Shown: positions 12,013-21,960 of the stretch, piece after piece
Layout: every line of letters starts with the position of its first letter
How positions within the stretch are numbered: the stretch's first letter is position 1
From: Pollenia angustigena
Lineage: Eukaryota; Arthropoda; Insecta; Diptera; Polleniidae
Direction: 5' to 3'
Assembly (NCBI GenBank): GCA_930367215.1
Contig: OV884058.1
Coordinates: 196,868,208 to 196,932,207 of the forward strand
DNA: 64,000 bases
Made by a program: the position numbers and the translations under genes
The notes under the pieces: generated by a model
Told to the model about the DNA's origin: nothing
Seen by the model: only the letters and a program-made list of their open reading frames with translations
The model's database searches: none

Positions 12013-13255
12013 ATATAAAGATATCGCCAAAATATCATTAGGATGATAAGAAGAAGGTTTTGCATTTCAAAAATATTAATTTAAATAAAACTCCTTTATT
12101 GCAACATAGTCATATCTCAAAAACTCAAAAATTTTAAGTTACTGAAGCAAAAGTGTTCCTTTATACCTTTCTGGATTGTATCCCAAACTGAACCGAAGTT
12201 ATAGCAAAATATATTTTATTAAATCTGGGTAAAAAGGTACGTTTTGAAAACTTTAATCGCATTTGCTAAGTTTAATTTTTTTGAGATATGACTACATATG
12301 TTGCAATAAAAGAGCGATATAAGAACACATTTTTATTTTTAATTAAATTGTTTATTATAAAAAACAAAGTTAAAAATAATACAATTTATAAATGAAATAA
12401 AGTAATACATACATACTTATAATAAATTAAGAAAGAATTGAGAAAATTATTTTTATTTACCCCATGTACGACACTTGAGTTAAATCTTTCCTAGTTTGCC
12501 TAGTTCTCTAATGTATGAAATATTTGCTATCGTAGAGATATCGCCCATTTTACATATTTTTTGATAAACATAAAATGTAAATGGATGTACATATAATTAT
12601 AAAAAATTTAAATTTTTTTATGTCTATATCAAGGCGAATTCAACTACAGGTGGTGTCGGAACTACAACAATCCAAAAACAACAGAAACAACGTAGGGGGT
12701 TTGTATTGCATTGTTAGTGTTTACGGCTCGAAATGTCAACCATTTTTATCGAAACACTAACAAATCAAAACAAATAGGCTCGAACTGTCAAAATCAGAAG
12801 GCGTTTCGACACCACCTTTAGTTAATTCGCCTTGGTCTATATTTTGTAATTTTTTTAAAAAACTATAAAAGAAAGAAAACAAAAAATTACTTTGATTATT
12901 TTCTTCTAGATGACAATTTTGGGATATTGCTAAGCTATTGCCTTAGGTGATATCTTGCATTTGCTTGCAGGAGAGCTTAAAATGTTGAAGGTTTACAAAA
13001 AAAAAAAATTAAATAATAATTTCTTTATACAGGACTGTTCTAAAAATCGCTTTATCTCAATTCGCATGAGCCTTTTCAAATCACACGTGGAATATTTTGG
13101 TGTTGCGTTTTTGTATGCTTCGGTGTGATTTTCAATTGCCAAAAGCACACCGAGAAACACAAAAATAAATCAATCAATCATTAATTTCTAATATTTATAT
13201 GAGCTATTTTTACCTTTTTCAAAAAGTTAAGTATCTAATGTTAATAAAGGTATAA
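12013..13255. other. Intergenic, contains one MITE
   Basis: Apart from the MITE at 12630-12834 no feature is recognised. Words such as ATATCGCC (12536) and TATTGCCTTAGGTGATATC (12936) recall the preceding 206-bp units in diverged form, so the array may once have been longer. Confidence 0.4.
12630..12834. mobile_element. CAAGGCGAATT MITE, copy 1
   Basis: The ends are CAAGGCGAATT.AACTA and its inverse, followed inward by GGTGGTGTCG and its inverse. An exact 8-bp duplication GTCTATAT lies at 12622-12629 and 12835-12842. The 205-bp length and 8-bp TSD with CA-initial ends suit a hAT or P superfamily MITE; no transposase is present. Four relatives lie at 34826, 35657, about 36270 and 37280. Confidence 0.88.
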
Positions 13256-13263
13256 CTGGAAAG

Positions 13264-14385
13264 TAGGGTTTCCAGACGGGATTGATTTGGCTTGATTGTC
13301 AAGCTTTTTCAGTATCTGTCAAGAATCAAGAAAAAATGTAATTTGCCAAGATAAATCGGAATTTTAAAAAGTTTTTATTAAATTGTCAAGAAAATCAAGA
13401 AAAAATAACCATTACAAATCGTGCTATTTATATTTGGCCTGCATTTAAAATGAATTGTCAGAAAGAACTATGGCAATGGGCGTTACTGTACCAAAACCAT
13501 GCTTTCTGGTAGAATAAGGTAGTCATTTTGCTATAACTACCCAGTATATAGCCCGAAAACTATATAAGCGTTGATGCTCTAAGTGCAATGATTTTAAAAT
13601 GTGTTTACGATCATTCCCGAAATAGTACCAAACATAGGAATTAAATTTTTTTATAACACAAACGGTCATCAAATTGTTTTTTTAGTAGTGCTTCCAAGTG
13701 GGAATGCGCCATATAAAAATCAAGCCTCTTGTAAGCAGAGTTGTTAGGGAGTATTGTGCTTCTCTCCCATACAAAACTGCTTGCCAGTAAGCTCCATTTT
13801 TTACTGGGTAGTTCATTTAAAGAACGATTTTGTTTTTTTCACTACAAGTATTCTAGCAAGTTTATTTTATGTGAAAGTGGAAGAATAAACTTCCTTAAAT
13901 ATAACATGGCTTTGAAAAGTAAAGATTTTTATGTAAAAATTAGTGCCCCGGTAGGCTAATTGATAGTGAGCTGGTCTATCAGTTCCGGGGTTGCGGGTTC
14001 GATTCCCTGCAGAGACTCTGGTCTCCTGCAAACAAGCGTAGAGTTTCGCGGGATTAGTTTAGGTAATAAAGAGGCATTTATAAATTATGGCTGATATCTC
14101 AGTTATTTGTGTAATGATCTGTCCGAATTTCTATACTAGACTATGCGCGATATAAATATCTTCTTTAGAAATCCCATTTCAACATACACACGGAGAGACA
14201 AACCAACGGATGGATATACGGTCATCGTTAAATCAGCTCCGTATAAGATCAGTATTATAAAAATAACAAACTGAACAACAATATAAAAGTGGTTTGTTCA
14301 TTTAACCGAATTTTTAATTGTCAAGAAAAATCAAGCTTTTTTTTTAAATGTCAAGCTTTCTGCCAATTTCGATCTGCCAAGCCTA
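13264..14385. mobile_element. hAT-like element, TSD CTGGAAAG
   Basis: Exact 8-bp copies of CTGGAAAG lie at 13256-13263 and 14386-14393. Inside them the element starts TAGGGTTTCCAG and ends GCCAAGCCTA; subterminal CTTGATTGTCAAG / TGTCAAGCTT words occur in inverse orientation at the two sides. It encodes no transposase and carries a tRNA-like SINE head at 13944. The ends are imperfect, so classification rests mainly on the TSD and the TAGGG/CCCTA-type terminus. Confidence 0.7.
13944..14080 (+). repeat. tRNA-derived SINE, head with A and B boxes
   Basis: The 5' part is tRNA-like: GCCCCGGTAGGCTAATTGAT gives an acceptor-like start and A box, and GGTTCGATTCC at 13996-14006 is a near-perfect RNA polymerase III B box. 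The layout recalls tRNA-Arg, but the stems do not pair well enough for a functional tRNA. The body after 14007 (AGAGACTCTGG...) is not tRNA-like. The far end around 14170-14270 contains a CAACATACACACGGAGAGAC phrase resembling the tails of the hairpin-ended repeats, so the unit may be chimeric. Confidence 0.6.
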
Positions 14386-15441
14386 CTGGAAAGTCTCTTT
14401 TTCTAGAGAAAGCAAAAATGATCAAAGATTTTATGTGCATTTAATATATCGAGCCCTGTTTGCGTTTATTTCGTCGAAAATTAATCGAAATTTGGTTTTT
14501 TTCTTGCAATAACCTATTTGCAAGAAAATGTAAAAATGGAATTAAAAAAAAACGTTTCTACAACAGTTTATTTTAGTAATAAGCAGGGAAACCATAAATA
14601 TGCAATTTCATGTTTTTCCTGGTGCGACCAATGTAGGCAGAAACTATATATTTATCCAATTTAGAGCTTTTTATGCCTTTTGGCATCGATTCGTTAGTGC
14701 ATATTTTTGCATATTTTATCGTTTGGAGTATATTTTTGCATAATTTAGTTAAAAGAGCCTTTTAACTTTTTTTCGAAATTCTGGTTAACAGCACAGAAAA
14801 AAGTAAAAAACGGTTTTGATCACCAAAATAATTGAAACAAGCAAAAAATTTTTTAATTTTGCACCTTTCACCGCAATGATTATACCAATTACTCAAATTT
14901 GCAAAAATTGCAAAACAAGGATTTTTTTCTAATTAAAAAGTTTTTTCATTTTAATTACAAAAATAATTGAAAAAATTTTTAATATTAAACAATATTTTAA
15001 TTGAATGAATTAACAAATTAATTAAAAAAAAATCGATATTTTAATTGAATGAATTACTAACGTAATTTATTACAATACAGAAAATTAATTATTTTAATAA
15101 TTGTATTGATTAAAACAGCGATTGAATTTTTGCATTAAATTTTAAATTTTTAATTGAATAAATTAAACAGAGTATTTGAAATACTTTCTAAATTCAATTA
15201 CGCAAATTATTCAATCAAACAAATTGTTAATTGAATAAGTTTGTTAAATCAATTCAGTTGATGGTTAAATGAAGCAAAATAATAATATTTAAAATATATG
15301 TTTTATTTAAATATGGTTTAAAAATAACTTGTTTTATTTGTTTAATTGTAATAGCTCATGCTTAATTGTACAAATTTTGGAAGATTTTTTTGACAGAGGA
15401 ACTTTGTATAAAATTGTAGAATAACTCTGATTCTTCAGGGT

Positions 15442-16669
15442 CAGGGTTACCGTTAGAAATTTTTGAAAAGGGTCACAAAAAGGGGATTTTCCAGAAAAAG
15501 GGGTCAAAAAAAGGGTATTTCAATAAAAAAAGGGTCAAGTTTTTTATAAGCAGTATATCCCATTTTAATGAACATAATAAGACCTAGTTTTTTATAAGCA
15601 AACAAAAAAAAAATATTTCAGGTAGGAAGAGCTCAAAAAACTTAATATTTTTTATGGAATGCTCTGTTCCCAGTAAAAACTTCGCCTACAAAATAATGTG
15701 TTGAGTAATCAGAAAAACATAAGAGCACTACTTACAATTCTACTGAAAGAACCAATGAGTTTTACAAGGGATGTCCCAAAATGAACGCATTAAAAAGTAA
15801 GTCATTATTTTTTTACCTGTATACATCCAGAAAAAAGTAGTTATAGAAGTTGTTATAGATGTAGTTATAGAAGAAAGCTACAAAATAATGAGTTAAAGAA
15901 GCTATTCATTTAGAAAAAGTAGGCGAAGTTTTTACTGGGTTTTAAACACCTGACAAAAAGATAATTCTTTATCATTATAGCTAATTTTTTCATACTTTTT
16001 ATGTAATTTTCCGATTTAGCGATGTCAAATAAATTTTACTGTTTGTTTTAAATTTTGCTATCGTTCGCGAATTGTAACCATTTTCTCGACTAAAGCGATT
16101 TTTTCCTGTGTCAGATTTTTTAAAGCTTTTACGATATTTAATAAATATAAGACTTTGCTATCATACCGCTTTTACCAAATATTTGGGAATTTCCGCTAAT
16201 TGAGCAATTTTTACCTCTTGTTTTCATTCCTGTTAGGGCACTCTCAACACTGTCGATTAAAAAGGGGGCGAAACACCAAATTGCATTTTTTTAATAAAAT
16301 GTCAAATTTTTGTTTTAAAAAGAAACCACCGTAAAAAATAACAAATATTTATATGAGTTATGTTTGCTTTTAGGGAAATTGTACTTTAATATCAAAAATC
16401 AAGGAGAAGAAAGCATGGAATTGTAAGTTTATACTTTGAGTCTGTTTCATATCAAGCAATGCTTATTTCGAAAACATTTGTTTAGCACTTCTGTTCCGCA
16501 GTGTTGACAAAAAACAAAATGTGAGAGCTTTTTCCAAAAAAGGGTCAAAAAGTGTCACAAAATAGGTGATAATGATACCAAAGTATAATTTAAAAAAAGG
16601 GTCATAAAAGGTATCAACACCGTCGAAAAAGGATCAAATTGATACTTTAGTATCACAACGGTAACGCTG
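15442..16669. mobile_element. hAT-like element, TIR CAGGGTTACCGTT, TSD TTCAGGGT
   Basis: The ends are CAGGGTTACCGTT and AACGGTAACGCTG. Exact 8-bp duplications TTCAGGGT lie at 15434-15441 and 16670-16677. Both subterminal regions carry many GGGTCA words in tandem (15460-15535 and 16540-16640), the kind of clustered motif that hAT transposases bind. No transposase frame remains in 1228 bp. Confidence 0.85.
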
Positions 16670-16754
16670 TTCAGGGTATTCAAGATTGAAAACAAAAAAC
16701 TGCTTTTGTTGTGTAATTTGGCTGTACTTTTTTTCACCTATTCAATATTTATGT

Positions 16755-17371
16755 CTCCCGGGCGAAATATTGTGCCACATGGTCTAAAACTGAAGTGGAA
16801 AAAATTTTAGCCAAATCGGATAACTTTTACCCCTGCCCCTTTGAGGTCAAAGTTCAAATGAAAAAAAAAAAATTTTCCATACAAGCAACAAATTTTTTTT
16901 TTCGATTTTTTTTTTTTTTATTTTTTAATATTAGTAAGCTTTATTAGCTTATTAACAACAAAAAATTTCATTTCGATCGGACAAGATTTTCAGTTTCAAA
17001 AGTGACTCTGGAAAAAAAATTTGAGGCTTGTTAGGGGCTTACTCTAAAAAATTTTCAAAAAAAATTTTTTTTTAGTTTTGATAAGCACACATTAAAGATT
17101 TTTTGTTGCTCTTAATACCAGGTTTTTTAAATTTTTTTTAAAAAATTTTTTTCGACATCTCATTTTTCGGATAACTTTTACCCCTGCCCCTTTGAGGTCA
17201 AAGTTCAAATGATAAAAAAAAAAATCCATACAAGCAAAAAATTTTTTTTTCGAATTTTTTTTTATCATTTGAACTTTGACCTCAAAGGGGCAGGGGTAAA
17301 AGTTATCCGATTTGGCTGAAATTTTTTCCACATCAGTTTTAGACCATGTGGCACAATATTCCGCCCGGGAG
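16755..17371. mobile_element. Foldback element with CTCCCGGGCG ends
   Basis: The left arm (16755-about 16890) starts CTCCCGGGCGAAATATTG and contains GATAACTTTTACCCCTGCCC; the right arm ends at 17371 as its inverse. A third, forward copy of the GATAACTTTTACCC segment lies at 17169-17212, directly before the right arm, so part of an arm was duplicated. A 108-codon open frame on the minus strand (17092-17418) spans the arm and is a consequence of the repeat. ATGT occurs on both sides as a possible short TSD. Confidence 0.7.
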
Positions 17372-18400
17372 ATGTTGAAAATCCAAAGTTGAAATTTAGC
17401 TGCCACCCTAATATACATATTTATGTAGGCTCATTATTGACATTGTTGGTGGTCATAATTGTAATTCGTCTATAACAAATTTCAGTTCATTTTTTACTTG
17501 TTGATAGTTTTTTTTTGCACGCGACGCTTACTGTTCTTTTTGATGACAAAAACATGTGTTTATGTACATGTAAGGGCAAAGATAATAAATTTATAAAGAT
17601 GTTTGTTGCACTTGTAACATTTTTCGCAAACTGTTGATCAGGGAGTAAAGCAACAAGGAGAAAGCAACAAAATATTCAATTCAAACAACCGAGTTGATGG
17701 ATTCAATTAAACTTATAATTAAAATTAAGCTTAAAATCGAGTAAAATTTTAATTGAAAAAAAAAATATTTTTTTTTAATTCAATCAATTAAGAACGTAAT
17801 CAAATTTATTTAAAAAATCCAAAAATCACTATTAATTGAAAAAAAAATCTGCCAATAATTTTTTCTGTGAGATGGCTTTTCTGTTTTATATATTTATCTC
17901 TATACCCAACGTGTTGCCTTAATTTCGCCATCCACATTTTATGTTTACTCTGGCTGGTTGAATGTCCATGTTGCCTTGTGCGCAAAGTACAAATTGCAAT
18001 TTTGTACATAACTTGATCAAATTTGGTAAATACAATTTAATTGTACCAAGGACGAATTCTATGTAAATGGTGGGAATTGGTCTTTATTTTAAAAAAAACT
18101 TCTTCCCAAATTAGACTCTTTGTGTACGTAAGAGCCATCTAATTATGTTGGCATTCATATTAAATTCGCCCAAAAAATATGTTACAGCAAATTAAATTCT
18201 CTTCTCGAAATGGTCTGTAAATACTATAATGTTTGGGCTTTACCGAAAATAATTTTAGTATTGTTTTTTTAAATGCAAATGTTGAATATTTTTGTTTTAA
18301 AGGAGTCATTTTGGATTTTTTGCGGCATATTTTTAACAATTTTGCTGCATATTTAATGCGCATAAAACGTATGTTTAAGAGCATATTTCTGGTTTCCCTG

Positions 18401-19526
18401 GTTATAAGTATTTTGAAGTTAGAGAACTTTATCTTGTTTTCATTGATTAATGAAATTTTTCATGCAAAATATGAAGTTACAAAAGATTCCTTTTCTTTCA
18501 TTAACTGAAAAAATATTTGAATATTTTAATTAATAGTTCATTTTAATCTTAAAAAACCTATTGAAATAATGTATAACAATAAGCTGAATTTTTCTTTCGA
18601 AAGAGATATTAAGTTGTATCTAATTTAATGAAAAATTTTAACGAAATTACGAAAGTCAATTTCGTAGTGTTATTGAAATTGCTTCATTATATATTTAAAA
18701 TTTCATTCCCGTAATGAAATTTTTCATTGGGTTAAAGAAAAAACATTAATGCAATTAATTCATTAGATTTTTGAAGCATATTTCCTTCAATGTATAATCA
18801 ATGAAAAAGTAATTTTGCGTTTCAGGGAACGATAAAGATCTTTTATGAGTCTTATTAACTTAACTTGTTTAACAACAAACCTAAGAATATTTATAATTTG
18901 GCCTTAAAAAAGGAATGTTAATTGGTTTTACAGAACAAATTAGGTTCATGGCTTAAGTCTTTTGTTTTAAACCTACACAAATACACAAACAACAAAGGCT
19001 TAGTATAATAAGTTTATGTCTTAAATCTTTTATTATTTCTCCCACTTGTATTTAAGATCTTAAGAAAGTTCTTTAAGCAAAATCTAAAAAAAAAAAATAT
19101 GATTTTTACACTAAACTAACAAAAAAGGCTAAGAAATATTTTTAGCCCACTATAAAAATAAAAAGGAAACTTAAAAAAAAAACGAAACTATTTTTTTCCC
19201 AACAATTTCTCTTTCAATTACATTCCTTTCTCAATAACACATGACCCATTTAAAAATAGTCTTTGTTGTTTTCATAAATAAATTCTATAATTTTCATGGC
19301 CATCGTGATGATCATCTTCAAGAGTTTATGTGTCTTCTGTCAACATAAAAAATAACAAGAAATTGTAAACTGATATTTATGTTATAACAAAATTATCAGT
19401 TAGTTTTCTTCAAATATGTAGTATTTACAGCCACAAATACTTCCATACAAATGTATAAATAAATATAACCAAAGACATCTGTATTCACCATGAGTGCGTG
19501 TCTAAGTTTAGGTATTAAAAAATATA
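18401..19526. other. Intergenic, no gene recognised
   Basis: The sequence is very A/T-rich. Between 18630 and 18730 there are short palindromes built on TTTCGTAATGAAA and AATGAAATTTTTCATT. Nothing else is recognised. Confidence 0.4.
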
Positions 19527-19705
19527 CAGTGGAATCTTACCTGAGCGGACCCCGATGGGACCATTTTAATGTGTTCTTTCAAGAGAAATGTCTTTTCAAA
19601 AGAACTCAATGCCTTTGGCATGAGCGCTGACGGGACCAGCTAACAGTGTCCGTCGAAAGGGAGTGTCCGCTTAAGGAGGGGAGCCCGTTAAGGAAGATTA
19701 CACTG
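19527..19705. mobile_element. pogo/Tigger-like MITE, 179 bp
   Basis: The element starts CAGTGGAATCTTACCTGAG, ends with the inverse of CAGTGTAATCTTCCTTAA, and has TA on both sides (19525-19526, 19706-19707). CAGTG-type ends with AGCGGAC/GTCCGCTTAAG subterminal words are typical of the pogo branch of Tc1/mariner. It is far less A/T-rich than its surroundings. Confidence 0.75.
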
Positions 19706-19707
19706 TA

Positions 19708-20393
19708 CTATATTGTAGATCTGTAATTATGTGAGGAAATGAAAAAAGAAAAGAAGTAAACAACAACAAGACATTTGTGATGGTTTCTATTAAACAAAAT
19801 CCTTGTCATTCTTAAAAAAGTAAAGTGGAGAAAATTCTGTTTAAATGACACTCAAAACATTTTTCCAATTGCAAAAACGTGTTTGCGTGCAAAAGCATTT
19901 AATTTTGTTTTCTTATTTTTTTTTTTTATTATAAAGATAAAATTAAAAATAAAATTCTTGTGTAAATTATATGCCGCTGTTAACGCACAGATGCAATAAT
20001 TTTATTCACACTTTAATAATGAATATAAATTTTAAAAATTTCTTATAATTTGTAAATGCCTATCAATTATTTAGTAATCTACTATAAATAAATAATAGAA
20101 AATATATAAAAGTTGTAAAGAATTGTCTTTCGTTTAAAAATTTGTGCTGGCGAGCTCAAAAATAAAACCGGCGAGAGTCGAATTGTGCTCGCGAGAAGAA
20201 TTTCTACCCTGCTCAAAACTACTTAAATGGAGATGAGACTTTCTTTCTTACGAGTGCAGCATAGGTTGTGACTTATATAGTGTTTTAAAGAAATTGTCTC
20301 ACAACTATTCTGCCACGTTAAAACCATAATAATATCGATCTGATTACCTCTGTGAACGAACAAATGGTGTTTTGGGAGGAATTTTACTAGAAA
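19708..20393. other. Intergenic, no gene recognised
   Basis: Nothing convincing was found. The last 250 bases may belong to the retrotransposon fragment that follows, but no conserved motif is visible before 20394. Confidence 0.35.
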
Positions 20394-21960
20394 ATGCTTG
20401 CAACACGAACTAGCAGTGCACATCTAACGGGCAATTGTATATCAAACAATAAAAACGTCAACGTTGTAACTTCTTGTCCTTTTATTTCTGTGGTAGTTTA
20501 TGCAATAAGTTCACTCAAAAACAACAAGTTTCCAGGCTTAGATGGTATATCGCCTGAGCTCCTAAAAGCCAATTCACATATAAGTGCACAGATCTTCTTG
20601 CCCCTCATCAAATCCTAAAGAAGTGTTATTTTCAAACCCCAAAAAAGGCAACCCCAAGGACCGAAGTAATTGTAAAGGAATAACAGTTTTAAGCATGGTT
20701 AATTAAATAGAAGCCTACATCACTACCAAACGTATTTCTAAGATAGAAACACCAACATGGAAAAATGAACAGGCAGGCTTTAGAGTCCATAAATCTTGTA
20801 TTGATCATGAAAATAGCCTGAGGGTCATAACTGAGCAATCTGTTTTGCCGATTTGGAAAAAGCATTTTATATACTAGATTACAACCTTGTATGGAGTGCG
20901 TTACTATTAGGGTATTCAAACGATTAACCGTTGTTCGATTAACCGATTAATTTTGGGCGATTAACTTTTCGAATAATTTAAAATTGCCTATTTTCGATTA
21001 ACGAATAATTCGAATAATTTATGTCGATTAATCGATTAATCGAAAATGTGTTTTTTCACAGTATTAGTTTTTTTCTTTAATGTAAAAAACAAGCCGGTAC
21101 GTTTTAAATACCCTTTTAAAGTTTCTTAACTCAGGAACATTTCGTTCGAGTAACAATTTTTTTTAAATATAGTACATAAACTGAAACCAAAGAGTTTTGG
21201 AATAATTTATTTTTAAGAATGTGTAGTACAGACTTTTACCACATTGATTCAGATGACCTTAACCTTAACAACACATTTAAAAGTACATATTAAAATTGTT
21301 GAAAAATCACGAAGAGATTCAAGTGATATAATGAAAGACTACCAGTTTTTAGAAAAGACAAGAAAAATAACAGAGAAATTGGATATGCTTTTTAACGCTT
21401 TACTTTCAATCCCTCCTATGTCAACAATAAGTGAAAAAAACTATTCTTAATCAAGTTTCATCAAAACAAAAGAAAGAATTAAACACAAACATTTTAACTG
21501 TTTATTCTTTTTAACAGACTATTTTAAAATTTAAGCTAGAATTTTGATGCGATTTTTTATTTAAAAAGTTTTTCTCTTTTATTATATGAAGTACCGTTTA
21601 TTAAATTGTTGTTACTTTTTTAATAAAATTTTTGTTTTAAAAATATAATTTTTGGTCTTATTTTTTTAACTTCCAAACTAGACAAAATTCAAATTATTCG
21701 AATAATATAAAATTGTTCGATTATTATTCAATTTTAACTCGAATAATTATTCGCGCGATTAATCGATTATAACAAAACATTGATTAATTGAATATCCTAG
21801 TTGCTATGCAAAGGTGTTCCAGCGCAACTTATTTCCCTGACTAAAATATCGATTTCACGTTTGACAACGAAACTACTACCATGAACAAAAGCTGGGCAGA
21901 AATAAAATATCTCGCGCAAGATAAATCACGTTGGAACGTTTCTGTTGCTTTCCTATGCTC
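20394..21960 (+). pseudogene. RTE-like non-LTR reverse transcriptase relic
   Basis: Non-LTR retrotransposons copy their RNA into DNA at a nicked target. The first frame contains AISSLKNNKFPGLDGISPEL, the fingers/palm entry of non-LTR reverse transcriptases. Another frame (from about 20640) reads KKGNPKDRSNCKGITVLSM, then NEQAGFRVHKSCIDH, and a palm-A-like FADLEKAFYILD near 20855. A hAT insertion (20908-21799) cuts the gene; the frame continues on the far side with KGVPAQLISLTK. Near 21890 KSWAEIKYLAQDKSRW resembles the extreme C-terminus of RTE-like polyproteins, so the region between was deleted before or after insertion. Stops, frameshifts and the missing palm YADD motif make it dead. Assignment to RTE rather than another clade is from memory of motif style. 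Confidence 0.75.
20908..21799. mobile_element. hAT-like element inserted in the reverse transcriptase relic
   Basis: The element starts TAGGGTATTCAAACGATTAA and ends TTGATTAATTGAATATCCTA. Flanking 8-mers GTTACTAT (20900-20907) and GTTGCTAT (21800-21807) differ at one base. Subterminal GATTAATCGATTAATCG repeats occur on both sides. A frame at about 21310-21450 ends LLSIPPMSTISEKNYS, close to the C-terminal dimerisation motif of hAT transposases (IPATS..SER.FS), so this is an internally deleted hAT element rather than an unrelated MITE. Joining the outer sequences with one TSD copy leaves the host reading frame continuous. Confidence 0.85.

Larger units (their letters stand above)
14792..17869. 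mobile_element. CACAGAAAAAA-ended element, nested
   Basis: The left end CACAGAAAAAAGTAAAAAAC and right end (inverse of CACAGAAAAAATTATTGGC) match the TIR of the element at 24385. The body holds many TTGAATGAATTAA-like words at 14990-15250 and again at 17690-17800. No clear TA duplication is present (AG on each side), so the boundary is tentative. A hAT element (15442-16669) and a foldback (16755-17371) sit inside. Confidence 0.5.
14584..18400. mobile_element. hAT-like shell, TIR CAGGGAAACCA, with nested insertions
   Basis: CAGGGAAACCATAAATATGC at 14584 pairs with GCATATTTCTGGTTTCCCTG ending at 18400. Flanks GTAATAAG (14576-14583) and GTTATAAG (18401-18408) agree at seven of eight positions. 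Subterminal GCATATTTT words are frequent at both sides. A relative of the left end occurs at about 56427. The shell itself is only about 740 bp; the rest is the element at 14792-17869 with its own insertions. A fragment of the CCCACACCAC hairpin repeat lies at 17915-18060. The distance between ends makes pairing less certain than for shorter elements. Confidence 0.6.

Noticed and set aside
11591..12030. Repeated minus-strand open frames of 60-77 codons
   Set aside because: They recur because of the 206-bp tandem unit and change frame between units.
17092..17418. 108-codon minus-strand open frame
   Set aside because: It is a product of the foldback arms at 16755-17371; part is repeated in the opposite arm and it has no protein family character.
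18233..18508. 91-codon plus-strand frame
   Set aside because: It crosses the right end of the CAGGGAAACCA hAT-like shell at 18400 and has no recognisable domain.
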